Shown piece after piece: positions 1-10,887 of a stretch of DNA of 64,000 nucleotides. Location: contig NC_083596.1 of assembly GCF_027579695.1 (NCBI RefSeq), forward strand, positions 15,587,759 to 15,651,758, given 5' to 3'. The stretch comes from Neoarius graeffei (taxonomy: Eukaryota > Chordata > Actinopteri > Siluriformes > Ariidae). The translations under genes were made by a program, and so were the position numbers. The notes beneath the pieces are model-generated. The model was not told the origin of the DNA. It searched no databases and worked only from the letters and a program-made list of their open reading frames with translations. Within the stretch, counting starts at the first letter, position 1, and each line of letters opens with the position of its first letter.

Positions 1-420
1 ATGGGTGCGCGCGTGTGTGTGTATGTGTGCGCGCGTTCGCCTCTCACAGCCGGGAAGAGGAGACGAGGTCTGTTGAAATATCTGACATGACAGCAGTTTC
101 TGTGCACCCACAGCTCCTAAATGACAATGACACCAACAGCAACAGAAGCAGCGGCAGCACAGACTGCAGGGCTCAGCCAGCTATTGTTCATCTCAAATTG
201 CTGCTCTCTTTTGTCAAGACGAGCATTTTTCTTGTCCTGATCCAATAGGCATGCACTAAATCGCTCTCATATTGGTGACTCTCTACTGGAAAGGCTTTTT
301 TGTCTGAGCATAAGGCCCAGAAAGTATAGAGTTTTACTTTATTAAACAGCAACACATTTTACAGGAAGTCAGAGTTGTACTAGAAATGGTGTGACCTTTT
401 TCATATATATATATATATAT
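1..420. other. No gene recognised; short simple repeats
   Basis: The first 35 bases are a GT/GC-alternating simple repeat and the last 20 are (TA)n. Between them I see no open frame with coding character and no match to the repeat families found elsewhere in the window. Confidence 0.5.
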
Positions 421-794
421 CTCATCTCATCTCATTATCTCTAGCCGCTTTATCCTTCTACAGGGTCGCAGGCAAGCTGGAGCCTATCCCAGCTGACTAC
501 GGGCGAAAGGCGGGGTACACCCTGGACAAGTCGCCAGGTCATCACAGGGCTGACACATAGACACAGACAACCATTCACACTCACATTCACACCTACGGTC
601 AATTTAGAGTCACCAGTTAACCTAACCTGCATGTCTTTGGACTGTGGGGGAAACCGGAGCACCCGGAGGAAACCCACGCGGACACGGGGAGAACATGCAA
701 ACTCCACACAGAAAGGCCCTCGCCGGACCCGGGGTTCGAACCCAGGACCTTCTTGCTGTGAGGCGACAGTGCTAACCACTACACCACCGTGCCG

Positions 795-796
<2 letters not shown>
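421..796 (-). mobile_element. tRNA-derived SINE (V-SINE/Mermaid-like), full length
   Basis: Read on the minus strand this is a complete copy of the window's dominant SINE. It has a tRNA-like head with A-box and B-box (the latter close to GGTTCGAGCCC), a conserved central block (CATGTTCTCCCCGTGTCCGC), a tail ending in GATAATGAGATGAGAT, and about 375 bp in total. Pol III would transcribe it from the internal promoter; mobilisation would depend on a partner LINE. The copy sits in a (TA)n tract, so target-site duplication cannot be separated from the simple repeat. Assignment to the V-SINE group rests on recalled similarity of the central block, not on a database search. Confidence 0.85.

Positions 797-889
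<93 letters not shown>
797..889. repeat. (TA)n followed by (GATA)n/(GA)n microsatellite
   Basis: About 35 bases of TA dinucleotides are followed by a few GATA units and then pure GA dinucleotides to 887. The TA part continues the tract present on the other side of the neighbouring SINE. Confidence 0.9.
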
Positions 890-890
<1 letters not shown>

Positions 891-1044
891 ATTATAGAGG
901 CCCCTAAAATAGTGCTCTTGAGAATGAGAGAGGGAGAGAAATGTGTTGAAAATGTTAATAAATGTTCATTAAAAAAAAAACTCCTTTGTGCTCTCAGCTA
1001 TTTTCGAATGGAGTGGGTATGTGGAGAAAGTTTGAGGGAGCAGA

Positions 1045-1045
<1 letters not shown>

Positions 1046-1086
<41 letters not shown>

Positions 1087-1199
1087 ATATATTACTGAGG
1101 ACCAAATGTCCCCACAAGGATAGTAAAATCTGACAATTTCGACTTTGTGGGGACATTTGGATGGTCCCCATAAGGAAATTGATGTTATGTTTTTTAAAC

Positions 1200-1267
<68 letters not shown>

Positions 1268-1550
1268 AAGTGCCAAAAAGTTGTCTTTTTCATTACTCAG
1301 GTTAAGGTTAGGGATAGGTTTAGATGCAGGCACTGCATTAATTGCCTGCAATAATAATTATATCAATGGAAGGTCCTCACAAGGATAGTGAGACAAACAT
1401 GTGTGTGTTTATATACTACTGAGGACCAAATGTCCCCACAAGGATAGTAAAATCTGACAATTTCGACCTTGTGGGGACACCTGGATGGTCCCCACAAGGA
1501 AATTGCTGTTGTGGTTTTTTTAAACAAAAATTAATTCAATAAATGAATGA

Positions 1551-1628
<78 letters not shown>

Positions 1629-1740
1629 CCAAAAAGTTTCATTTTCATTACTGAGTTTAGGGTTAGGTTTAGGTGCAGGCACAGCATTAATTACCTGCAA
1701 TAATAATTATATCAATGGAAGGTCCTCACAAGGATAGTGA

Positions 1741-1785
<45 letters not shown>

Positions 1786-2036
1786 ATATACTACAGAGGA
1801 CCAAATGTTCCCACAAGGATAGTAAAATCTGACAATTTCAACCTTGTGGGGACATTTGGATGGTTCCCACAAAGAAATTGCTGTTGTGTTTTTTTAAACA
1901 AAAATTAATTGGACGGACGGACGGACCAAAAAGTTAGGTTTAGGTGCAGGCACAGCATTAATTACCTGCAATAATAATTATATCAATGGAAGGTCCTCAC
2001 AAGGATAGTGAGACAAACGTGTGTGTGTGTATGTGT
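1046..2036 (+). repeat. Three tandem ~350-bp units with embedded GT and tetranucleotide microsatellites
   Basis: Units begin near 1050, 1400 and 1745. Each has the same order: (GT)n, TTTATATACTAC, a GAGGACCAAATGTCCCCACAAGG block, an inverted GTGGGGACATTTGGATGG block, a tetranucleotide tract, an AGGTTTAGGTGCAGGCAC block and an AATAATAATTATATCAATGG block. The tetranucleotide is GATA (about 16 units) in unit 1, GATA (about 19 units) in unit 2, and only three GGAC units in unit 3. The CCCCACAAGG and CCTTGTGGGG parts can pair, so each unit holds a small hairpin. Apparent open frames here are repeat artefacts. Confidence 0.85.
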
Positions 2037-2039
2037 GTT

Positions 2040-2735
2040 TCACACATTCTTACATTGGGATCTTTTCAGATGTGGTTCATGTGGCTTTAATTTTTTTATT
2101 ATTATTATTTTATGCTGTTTTTTTCCACGAGTCATTGATTTCCACGTGTGAGTTTTATACATGATTTATTTTTCACTTGATTTTTTTTACACAGGATTCA
2201 CTTTTTTCGATGATTTTTTTACTCATGATTCCTTTCTTTTCATGTTTTTTTCTACAAATTATGAATTTATTCTCACATGAATAAATTGGTTTCTAAAAGA
2301 TTAATCAAGATTCAATTTCATGTGTTTTTTTAAACATGGTTCCTTTTTATGAAAAATTTTCATTATTTATTTTTGCACTTTTATTTTTATTTTTTGTTTG
2401 TTTGTTTGTTTGTTTTAAGATAATTCAGTTGCTCATCTTGTGATTTTTTTTTCCAGAAGTTATTTTCTTCTTTTTTTAACAAATTGCTTTGGGTTTTTTT
2501 TTTCTTATGTGATTTTTCCACTTTTTATTTCTGCATTCTTTCTGAAACAAGTGACTCGTTTATTTTCACATGTGCTTTTTTCTTCATAGGATAAATTTTC
2601 TTCACATGATTTTTTTCAACGTTTTTCAATCATTTCCACATTATATTTTTGTACATGATCCAGTCTTTCCATGTGTCTTTTACATAATTGATTGATTTTC
2701 ACATGTGATATTTTTACATATAATTGATTTTCATG
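2040..2735 (+). repeat. Degenerate T-rich minisatellite
   Basis: A loose 25-35 bp unit of the form TTTTTTCACATGATTTTT recurs with many substitutions, including a (GTTT)n run at 2394-2415. No coding potential. A SINE is inserted at its right end. Confidence 0.6.
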
Positions 2736-2737
2736 TG

Positions 2738-3115
2738 GGCGGCACGGTGGTGTAGTGGTTAGCGCTGTCGCCTCACAGCAAGAAGGTCCTGGGTTCGAGC
2801 CCCGGGGCCGGCGAGGGCCTTTCTGTGCAGAGTTTGCATGTTCTCCCCGTGTCCGCATGGGTTTCCTCCGGGTGCTCCGGTTTCCCCCACAGTCCAAAGA
2901 CATGCAGGTTAGGTTAACTGGTGACTCTAAATTGACCGTAGGTGTGAATGTGAGTGTGAATGGTTGTCTGTGTCTATGTGTCAGCCCTGTGATGACCTGG
3001 CGACTTGTCCAGGGTGTACCCCGCCTTTCACCCGTAGTCAGCTGGGATAGGCTCCAGCTTGCCTGCGACCCTGTAGAAGGATAAAGCGGCTAGAGATAAT
3101 GAGATGAGATGAGAT
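2738..3115 (+). mobile_element. tRNA-derived SINE, full length, perfect TSD
   Basis: Complete copy in + orientation with A-box near 2750, B-box at about 2792-2802 and GAGAT tail. It is bracketed by a perfect 12-bp target-site duplication, GATTTTCATGTG, at 2726-2737 and 3116-3127. This fixes the ends exactly and indicates a fairly recent insertion. Confidence 0.93.
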
Positions 3116-3596
3116 GATTTTCATGTGTGATTACCTCATAACCTAAAGCTCCCAAACTCCGCCCCCACCACCTTAATCATTACTCAAATAATCCCGTGTG
3201 AAAAAATACAATCCTGTGATGAAATGCATGGGATTTTTCCACGAGAGTAATTGTACCTTCACACTGAAATGGCTCTGTGTTTTGAAGGCATACAGAAGTT
3301 TTGAGCTTGTTGATGGTATTTTCATGTGCACTGTAATCAGGGAGAGCAGATGTGCTTTCCTGTTGGCCATCATACACAGGGTGGAATACACACCTTCAGT
3401 GGGAAGGATGAAGGATATCAGGTGGCTTGCAATCTGTCATCTCACATAATAGAAGTCTGTGGCAAAAAAAAAATAGAGACTCCAAGTACAGCAAGCAAAC
3501 AAATAGGCAAAAAAAAAAGAACAACAGTGGTTCTAAGAGTGGGGTCATATATACAAATAAGGACTATTTTTGATTTTCTTTTACATTTATGATTAT

Positions 3597-3870
3597 CATG
3601 TTCTCCCCGTGTCCGCGTGGGTTTCCTCCGGGTGCTCCGGTTTCCTCCACAGTCCAAAGACATGCAGGTTAGGTTAACTGGTGACTCTAAATTGACCATA
3701 GGTGTGAATGTGAGTGTGAATGGTTGTCTGTGTCTATGTATCAGCCCTGTGATGACCTGGCGACTTGTCCAGGGTGTACCCCGCCTTTCGCCCGTAGTCA
3801 GCTGGGATAGGCTCCAGCTTGCCTGCGACCCTGTAGAACAGGATAAAGCGGCTAGAGATAATGAGATGAG
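3597..3870 (+). mobile_element. tRNA-derived SINE, 5'-truncated, perfect TSD
   Basis: The copy starts inside the central block (CATGTTCTCC) and lacks the tRNA head, but it still has a perfect 12-bp duplication, ATTTATGATTAT, at 3585-3596 and 3871-3882. Truncation therefore occurred during insertion, as expected from incomplete target-primed reverse transcription. Without the A and B boxes it should be transcriptionally dead. Confidence 0.92.
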
Positions 3871-3964
3871 ATTTATGATTATTTTCTTATTTTTTATTAT
3901 TATTTTCCATTTATTTGCTGCCTCACAGCTTCTGAGTTTGTTTTATTGTCTTTGTGAAATTTCT

Positions 3965-4215
3965 ATGTAGGTTCCTCTGGGTTCTCTGGTTTCCTCCATT
4001 GTCCAAAAAAACATGCTAGGACATAGATTAGCTGTGTTAATTTGCTCCTAGGTGTGTATGTGTGTGTGAGGTGCCCGATGATGAACTGCATCCAATTCAG
4101 CACGTATTCCTGACTCACAGCGAGTGTTCCCGGGATAGACTCCAGTCCAGATCCATCAAGACACTGACCAGGATAAAGTTGAAAGTTACTGAAGGTTAAT
4201 GAATGCAAATGAGTT
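3965..4215 (+). mobile_element. Old, diverged SINE 3' half
   Basis: Blocks resembling the SINE central region (GGTTCCTCTGGGTTCTCTGG, CATTGTCCAAAAAAACATGC), a GATGAACTGCATCC block and an ACCAGGATAAAG end are recognisable but heavily substituted. The 3' half resembles the different, GAATGAATG-tailed copy at 53471-53995, so it represents an older subfamily. Confidence 0.6.
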
Positions 4216-4259
4216 GCAAAAAATGTCAATCAGAAATTGTTTTCATTAATCACAGGGGG

Positions 4260-4780
4260 GGGTTTTGTTTTGTTTTGCAATCTGTGTGCTACTGATGGCT
4301 TACACGTATTCTCAAGATATGTTTATGCTATCAGATATAATTCTTTTAAAAGCTCTGAAAAGTTTCCCTGAAATTCCCAATTCTCTATCATTTATCCTGC
4401 AGCATCTAGTCTAAGCCCATATTATTTTAGTTTTTAGACATTGCAAAATGGGCAAACTACAAAAATGGATTCCTAAATAGTATATATTGGTCACTAGGGT
4501 CTGAAAGGTGATATTTGTTATCATGTGCACAAGTTATTTATCTTGTGGGAACAAGTTATGCATTGCGTAGTCCTTCTGTCAGCTGAGCCTGTTGTCCTTC
4601 GGTAGCACAGCAAATGATTCCTGATGATGACGATGACGATCCCATGTCTACATGCAAGAGCAGCAAGAATTTCATTGTATGACATTATGTGGTGAAAATT
4701 AAACTTGATTAACTGAGTTCTCTCCATTATCTGGTGGCTGTGTGCATGTGAAGTTCTTAAAGACACGTGAATTTATAGTA
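4260..4780. other. No gene or repeat recognised
   Basis: AT-rich sequence between an old SINE and a minisatellite. Frames are short and lack coding character. Confidence 0.4.
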
Positions 4781-4784
4781 AATT

Positions 4785-5417
4785 ATTTTGTGCGCACAAG
4801 ATAAACAAAATGCACAAGATAGTAACTTGTGGGCACAAGATAAATAACTTGTGCACAAGACAATAAGTTGTGAGCTCAAAATAACTTGTGAGTACAAGAT
4901 AAATAACTTTTGTGCACAAGATAAGTAACTTTTGGGGACAAGATAAATAACTTGTACACAAGACAATAACTTGTGGGCACAAGATAAATAACCTGGGGGC
5001 ACAAGATATGTATGCAGTACATATGAGGTACATAACTTGTGAGCACAAGATAAATAACTTGTGGACAAGATAATAACTTGTGAGTACAAGATAAATAACT
5101 TTTGTGCACAAGATAAGTAACTTTTGGGGACAAGATAAATAACTTGGGGACAAGATAAATAATTTGTACACAAGACAAAACTTGTGGGCACAAGATAAAT
5201 AACCTGAGGGCACAAGATATGTACGCAGTACGTATGCAGTACATAACTTGTGAGCACAAGATAAATAACTTGTGGACAAGATAATAACTTCTGTGCTTCT
5301 GTTCACAAGATAAATAACTTATACACAAGATGATAACTTATGAGTACAAGATAAATAACTTGTGCACAAGATAATAACATGTGGGCACAAGATAAATAAC
5401 TTGTACACAAGATAATA
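4785..5417. repeat. AACTTGTG/CACAAG minisatellite
   Basis: Roughly 20-bp units built from CACAAGATAAATAACTTGTG repeat about 30 times, with a longer higher-order unit (about 190 bp) visible because the block around 4900-5045 recurs around 5100-5250. Because the unit is partly self-complementary, the array can fold into many small hairpins. The array continues at 7015-7050 on the far side of a Tc1 insertion. Confidence 0.88.
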
Positions 5418-7014
5418 CAACCCTGATTCCAAAAAAGTTGGGACAAAGTACAAATTGTAAATAAAAACAGAATGCAATGATGTGGAAGTTTCAAAATTCC
5501 ATATTTTATTCAGAATAGAACATAGATGACATATCAAATGTTTAAATTGAGAAAATGTATCATTTAAAGAGAAAAATTAGGTGATTTTAAATTTCATGAC
5601 AACAACACATCTCAAAAAAGTTGGGACAAGGCCATGTTTACCACTGTGAGACATCCCCTTTTCTCTTTACAACAGTCTGTAAATGTCTGGGGACTGAGGA
5701 GACAAGTTGCTCAAGTTTAGGGATAGGAATGTTAACCCATTCTTGTCTAATGTAGGATTCTAGTTGCTCAACTGTCTTAGGTCTTTTTTGTCGTATCTTC
5801 CGTTTTATGATGCGCCAAATGTTTTCTACGGGTGAAAGATCTGGACTGCAGGCTGGCCAGTTCAGTACCCGGACCCTTCTTCTACGCAGCCATGATGCTG
5901 TAATTGATGCAGTATGTGGTTTGGCATTGTCATGTTGGAAAATGCAAGGTCTTCCCTGAAAGAGACGTCGTCTGGATGGGAGCATATGTTGCTCTAGAAC
6001 CTGGATATACCTTTCAGCATTGATGGTGTCTTTCCAGATGTGTAAGCTGCCCATGCCACACGCACTAATGCAACCCCATACCATCAGAAATGCAGGCTTC
6101 TGAAGTGAGCGCCGATAACAACTTGGGTCGTCCTTCTCCTCTTTAGTCCGAATGACACGGCGTCCCTGATTTCCATAAAGAACTTCAAATTTAGATTCTT
6201 CTGACTACAGAACAGTTTTCCACTTTGCCACAGTCCATTTTAAATGAGCCTTGGCCCAGAGAAGACGTCTGTGCTTCTGGATCATGTTTAGATGCGGCTT
6301 CTTCTTTGAACTATAGAGTTTTAGCTGGCAACGGCGGATGGCACGGTGAATTGTGTTCACAGATAATGTTCTCTGGAAATATTCCTGAGCCCATTTTGTG
6401 ATTTCCAATACAGAAGCATGCCTGTATGTGATGCAGTGCCGTCTAAGGGCCCGAAGATCACGGGCACCCAGTATGGTTTTCCGGCCTTGACCCTTATGCA
6501 CAGAGATTCTTCCAGATTCTCTGAATCTTTTGATGCACTGTAGATGATGATATGTTCAAACTCTTTGCAATTTTACACTGTCAGACTCCTTTCTGATATT
6601 GCTCCACTATTTGTCGGCACAGAATTAGGGGGATTGGTGATCCTCTTCCCATCTTTACTTCTGAGAGCCGCTGCCACTCCAAGATGCTCTTTTTATACCC
6701 AGTCATGTTAATGACCTATTGCCAATTGACCTAATGAGTTGCAATTTGGTCCTCCAGCTGTTCCTTTTTTGTACCTTTAACTTTTCCAGCCTCTTATTGC
6801 CCCTGTCCCAACTTTTTTGAGATGTGTTGCTGTCATGAAATTTCAAATGAGCCAATATTTGGCATGAAATTTCAAAATGTCTCACTTTCGACATTTGATA
6901 TGTTGTCTATGTTCTATTGTGAATACAATATCAGTTTTTGAGATTTGTAAATTATTGCATTCTGTTTTTATTTACAATTTGTACTTTGTCCCAACTTTTT
7001 TGGAATCGGGGTTC
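5418..7014 (-). mobile_element. Tc1/mariner-type transposon, copy 1 (defective)
   Basis: A 1.6-kb element inserted in the minisatellite. The outer ends are inverted copies (TTCCAAAAAAGTTGGGACAA near 5428 and its complement near 6990), and each arm holds a second inner copy (CTCAAAAAAGTTGGGACAAG near 5611 and its complement near 6805). This gives arms of about 215 bp of the IR/DR type. The left flank ends in TA; the right flank is TG, probably a mutated TA. The coding strand is minus. Confidence 0.92.
5638..6720 (-). pseudogene. Tc1-like DDE transposase, broken
   Basis: The C-terminal part (5638-6084) shows [18 protein letters not shown] and SPDLSPVENIW, the second D and the E of a DD34E transposase. 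The upstream part (6205-6501) contains the helix-turn-helix segment [16 protein letters not shown]. Compared with the copy at 19322-20395 it carries a TAG in place of the Trp codon of the WSDE motif (about 6205), a 3-bp insertion near 6117 and an 8-bp loss near 6536 that shifts the frame. It cannot encode an active enzyme. Confidence 0.9.
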
Positions 7015-7050
7015 TGAGCACAAGAGAAATAGCTTGTGCACAAGATAATT
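7015..7050. repeat. Continuation of the AACTTGTG minisatellite
   Basis: GAGCACAAGAGAAATAGCTT and a following CTTGTGCACAAGATAA match the array left of the Tc1 element, showing that the element landed inside the array. Confidence 0.8.
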
Positions 7051-7105
7051 AAATATCACCTTTCTGGACGTTAGGGGCTCCATATGGATCCGTGTCGGAT
7101 GTGAT

Positions 7106-7170
7106 AGAGATGTTTAAATGCAGTAATGAGATGTTTAAATGCAGTAATGAGATGTTTAAATGCAGTAATG
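7106..7170 (+). repeat. Three tandem 22-bp units (ATGAGATGTTTAAATGCAGTA)
   Basis: The unit GAGATGTTTAAATGCAGTA is repeated three times head to tail. An identical triplet occurs at 10888-10951, 3.8 kb away. Confidence 0.9.
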
Positions 7171-7204
7171 TATGGCAGAGCAATAGGGCCAGGGTTTTAT
7201 ATTT

Positions 7205-7408
7205 TATTTGGAAACTTCTGAGAAAAAAACTCAGAATTTTTGAGATTAAAGTCAAAATTTTTGAGGAAAAAATTCAAAAGTTTCGAGAAAAAAGTCGAAA
7301 TTTTTGAGAAAAAAGTCAGAACTTTCGAGATAAAAGTCAAAATTTTCAAGAAATAAAGTCAAAGTTTTCGAGAAAAAAAGTCAAAATTTTCGAGAAAAAA
7401 AAAGTCAG
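7205..7408 (+). repeat. AAAGTCAAAATTTTCGAG minisatellite
   Basis: About ten 17-22 bp units of the form AAAGTCAAAATTTTCGAGAA with variable A-runs. Further blocks of the same unit, partly in inverse orientation, lie at 7750-7925 and 8440-8525. Confidence 0.85.
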
Positions 7409-7411
7409 AAA

Positions 7412-7700
7412 TCTGTAGAAGGCGGGCTTCCATACGGAAGTGACACTCACTCGCGACCGGTAGACATGAATGGCTGGTACTTCCTGGTAGCCTAAATTTG
7501 TGACTTTTTTCTTGAATGCCCGACTGATTTCGCCTCCTGAAAAGGCCAAGTTCACGACACCGCCTCTTCAAAGTCCAGATAGAAATCACAATATTGTGAT
7601 TCTGTGCCAAGACTGCAAGGATCTCTTTGTTATTAAACCCAATCCCGAAATAACATTTGATTAAGTCGTCCATTTCAGCAGCACTAAACACAGTAGTAGC
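7412..7700 (-). pseudogene. Transposon-type helix-turn-helix/integrase N-terminal fragment
   Basis: A minus-strand frame starting at 7691 reads MFSAAEMDDLIKCYFGIGF, then NNKEILAVLAQNHNIVIS, a TLKRRCRELGLFRR helix and a short tail that runs into repeat sequence. The pattern of a leucine-rich HTH followed by FRRRN resembles the N-terminus of fish transposon-encoded proteins that carry an integrase-type core. Only this first exon-like piece is present, flanked by minisatellite, so I call it a fragment. The family name is recalled, not searched. Confidence 0.5.
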
Positions 7701-7749
7701 AGACTAAGTCTCCGTCAGCTCTGAATGACCTGGTACTTCCTGGTAGCCT

Positions 7750-7925
7750 AAATTTGTGACTTTTTTCTCGAAAATTTCGAGTTTATTTTCTCAAAACTTT
7801 TGACGAAAATTTTGACTTTTTTCTTGAAAATTTCGACTTTTTTCTCAAATTTGTCGACTTTTTTTCCGTGAAAATTTCTACTTTTTTTTCTCAAAAATTT
7901 CGAGAAAAAAAGTTTTGAGATTCGT
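7750..7925 (-). repeat. TTTTCTCGAAAATTTCGAC minisatellite, inverse of 7205-7408
   Basis: The same unit as at 7205-7408 but mostly in inverted orientation (GACTTTTTTCTTGAAAATTT). The two blocks face each other across the HTH fragment, so together they form a loose inverted repeat around it. Confidence 0.8.
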
Positions 7926-7929
7926 CTCG

Positions 7930-8434
7930 TCTCGTCTTCTTCCGCTTTAACCGGGACCGGGTCGCGGAGGCAGCAGTCTAAGCATGGAAGCCCAAACTTC
8001 CCTCTCCCCAGACACCTCGGTCAGCTCCTCGGGAAGAACACCGAAGCGTTCCCAGGCCAGCCGAGAGACATAGTCCCTCCAGCGTGTCCTGGGTCTTCCC
8101 AGGGCCTCCTCCTGGGGGGACATGCCTGGAACACCTCCCCAGGGAGGCGTCCAGGAGGCATCCGAAAAAGATGCCCGAGCCACCTCAGCTGGTTCCTCTC
8201 GACGTGGAGGAGCAGCGGCTCTACTCCGAGCTCCTCCCGAGTGACCGTGCTTCTCACCCTATCTCTAAGGGAGCGCCCAGCCACCCTGTGAAGGAAACTC
8301 ATTTCGGCCGCTTGTATCCGCGATCTTGTTCTTTCGGTCATTACCCAAAGCTCATGACCATAGGTGAGAGTCGGAACATAGATCGACCGGTAAATTGAGA
8401 GCTTCGCCTTTTGGCTCAGCTCCTTCTTCACCAC
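7930..8434 (-). pseudogene. LINE reverse-transcriptase C-terminal fragment (RTE/Rex-like?)
   Basis: On the minus strand, 8434 to about 8090 reads KKELSQKAKLSIYRSIYVPT, then LTYGHELWVMTERTRSRIQA, RVAGRSLRDRVRS, EPLLLHVERNQLRWLGHLFR and MPPGRLPGEVFQ, and then shifts frame to RPRTRWRDYVSRLAWERFG and ends with LLPPRPGPG. This is the familiar C-terminal tail of a non-LTR retrotransposon reverse transcriptase that is very common in fish. The frameshift and missing upstream domain show it is dead. The exact clade is uncertain. Confidence 0.75.
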
Positions 8435-8439
8435 GACGA

Positions 8440-8525
8440 GTTTTGAGATTGTTTCTCGAAATTTTTGACTTTTTTCTCGAAATTTCTGACTTTAATCTCG
8501 AAAATTCTGTTTTTTTCTCAGAAAT
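8440..8525 (-). repeat. TTTTTTCTCGAAATTTTTGA minisatellite
   Basis: A third block of the unit seen at 7205 and 7750; the LINE fragment 7930-8434 lies between blocks, so it was inserted into this repeat. Confidence 0.75.
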
Positions 8526-9018
8526 TTAAAAATATGTATGTATTTCTTAGTGGAACTATCGCTCTTCCTGAACAATAAAGAAGATATAAAAATAAAAATG
8601 TAAATAAAAAATACAATAATCAAAACATCATCATAAACAAACAGAATAGCGTAGCCACAAGGCAATAACATAACAATGTTCAGAAAGGATTAGGAAGAAG
8701 TAATAACTTATCCAATCCTAACCCTCTATACCACCGCTAATCAAATGTCACTTTCCACCATAATAAACTATATATACAAAAGAAAACAAAAGCAATAAAC
8801 AAAAAAGAAAACATACCAACATACCAAAACATACCGACATGGTATAATATCGACCAAATCATATATACAGATACTTATGTTATGCATATAGACACACATA
8901 CAATACATATATACAGTACATACATATACACATACCTATAACTATACACTAAATACAAGAAGACCAGTCATAGACTTACTCTCAATTTCATCATCACCTA
9001 TATAGTCTGCCTGTCCTC

Positions 9019-9390
9019 TCATCTCATTATCTCTAGCCGCTTTATCCTGTTCTACAGGGTCGCAGGCAAGCTGGAGCCTATCCCAGCTGACTACGGGCGA
9101 AAGGCGGGGTACACCCTGGACAAGTCGCCAGGTCATCACAGGCCTGACACATAGACACAGACAACCATTCACACTCACATTCACACCTACGCTCAATTTA
9201 GAGTCACCAGTTAACCTAACCTGCATGTCTTTGGACTGTGGGGGAAACCGGAGCACCCGGAGGAAACCCACGCGGACACGGGGAGAACATGCAAACTCCG
9301 CACAGAAAGGCCCTCGCCGGCCCCGGGGCTCGAACCCGGACCTTCTTGCTGTGAGGCGACAGTGCTAACCACTACACCACCGTGCCGCCC
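9019..9390 (-). mobile_element. tRNA-derived SINE inserted in the LINE
   Basis: Full-length copy, minus orientation, with a 12-bp duplication CTGCCTGTCCTC at 9007-9018 and 9391-9402. Removing it rejoins the LINE coding frame around QGRTDY/YENEDRQ. Confidence 0.92.
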
Positions 9391-10261
9391 CTGCCTGTCC
9401 TCATTCTCATATATTTTTATTAACATGTTTTTATATACTTTTTTAAACAGTTTTATGTTGGTGCTATTTTTGAGTTCATTTTCCAGACCATTCCACAATT
9501 TCACCCCACAGACTGTTATGCACATACTTTTCAGAGTTGTTCTAACATTTACTCTCTTAAAATTCATATCCCCTCTCAGGTTATACCCACCCTGCCTTTC
9601 CATAAACGTATTTTGTACCTCACCCGGAAGAAGGTTATGTCTTGCTTTATACATAATTTGTGCAGTCTTGTGTTTAACCAGATCCGTGAATTTCAGAGTG
9701 TGTGCTTTTACGAATAATGCGTTTGTATGCTCAAGATATCCCGTATTATTGACGATTCTTATTGCTCTTTTTTATAATGTGCATAACGGCTGCAGGTTAG
9801 ATTTGTAGGTATTACCCCATATCTCCACACAGTAGCTCAGATATGGAAGTATGAGTGCATTATACAGAGTATGTAGTGATTTATAGTCCAGCATGTGTCT
9901 TGATTTCCCCAAAATTGCAGTAATCTTTGCTATTTTTGCTTTAACATGATTAATATGCGGTTTCCAGCAGACTTTATGGTCAACAATCACACCCAGAAAT
10001 TTTATTTCATACACTCTTCCTATGGTTATGTTGTCAATTTTCAATTCAACTTGAGGGTTCGACTTATATTTTCCAAATAACATAATCTTTGTTTTACTCA
10101 AATTCAATGACAATTTGTTTACATTAAACCACCTTTTTAATTTATTCATTTCGGTTGTGATTGTTTCCATAAGCTGCTGTGCATTGTCCCCGGCGCAAAA
10201 GATGTTTGTATCATCAGCAAATAAAATGCATTTCATTATACTTGATACATTACATAAATCA

Positions 10262-10636
10262 GCGGCATGGTGGTGTAGTGGTTAGCGCTGTCGCCTCACA
10301 GCAAGAAGGTCCTGGGTTCGAGCCCCGGGGCCGGCGAGGGCCTTTCTGTGTGGAGTTTGCATGTTCTCCCCGTGTCCGCGTGGGTTTCCTCCGGGTGCTC
10401 CGGTTTCCCCCACAGTCCAAAGACATGCAGGTTAGGTTAACTGGCGACTCTAAATTGACCGTAGGTGTGAATGCGAGTGTGAATGGTTGTCTGTGTCTAT
10501 GTGTCGGCCCTGTGATGACCTGGCGACTTGTCCAGGGTGTACCCCGCCTTTCGCCCGTAGTCGGCTGGGATGGGCTCCAGCTTGCCTGCGACCCTGTAGA
10601 AGGATAAAGCGGCTAGAGATAATGCGATGAGATGAG
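10262..10636 (+). mobile_element. tRNA-derived SINE inserted in the LINE
   Basis: Full-length + copy with a 15-bp duplication ACATTACATAAATCA at 10247-10261 and 10637-10651. It splits the LINE reverse transcriptase between the YIND and FADD parts of the catalytic region. Confidence 0.92.
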
Positions 10637-10887
10637 ACATTACATAAATCATTAATGTACAATATAAACAGTTTAGGACCTAAGACAGACCCTTGTGGTA
10701 CTCCACATGTTATGGGCAAATAATCAGATGTGTGATCCCCAATTTTTACAAATTGTTGCCTGTTACTTAAGTAGCTCCTCACCCAGTCCAAACCAACCCC
10801 TCTGATACCATACCTCTCTAATTTTTTGAATAGAATGTCGTGATTTATTGTGTCAAATTGTTTGGGTGACCCCAAACAATTCCGTAG

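Larger units (their letters stand above)
8525..10880 (-). mobile_element. LINE (jockey/CR1/L2-type non-LTR retrotransposon), 3' part, split by two SINEs
   Basis: Minus-strand coding blocks in order: 10875 down to about 10650 (KKLERYGIRG, DWVRSYLSNRQQFVKIGDH, CGVPQGSVLGPKLFILYIND), 10236 down to 9772 (FADDTNIFCAGDNA, NKLSLNLSKTKIMLFGK, FLGVIVDHKVCWKPHI, LILPYLSYCVEIWGNT) and 9654 to about 9400 (MYKARHNLLPGEVQ, VCGVKLWNGLENELK). These cover the RT palm and thumb and the C-terminal tail. The region 8525-9010 looks like its AT-rich 3' untranslated part. A SINE of each orientation interrupts it at 9019-9390 and 10262-10636. The N-terminal endonuclease is absent. Confidence 0.82.

Noticed and set aside
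2749-2830. Possible functional tRNA gene
   Set aside because: A and B boxes are present, but the acceptor and anticodon stems do not form a proper cloverleaf and the sequence is the SINE head.
2755-3084. 109-codon frame [18 protein letters not shown]..., repeated at many places
   Set aside because: It is the translated SINE. The same frame appears in nearly every copy, on either strand relative to the genes, and contains the Pol III boxes.
4757-5537. Minus-strand frames rich in Leu, Ser, Cys, Tyr (up to 177 codons)
   Set aside because: They are translations of the CACAAGATAAATAACTTGTG minisatellite in several phases.
8084-8398. 104-codon + frame
   Set aside because: It is the antisense shadow of the LINE reverse-transcriptase fragment.
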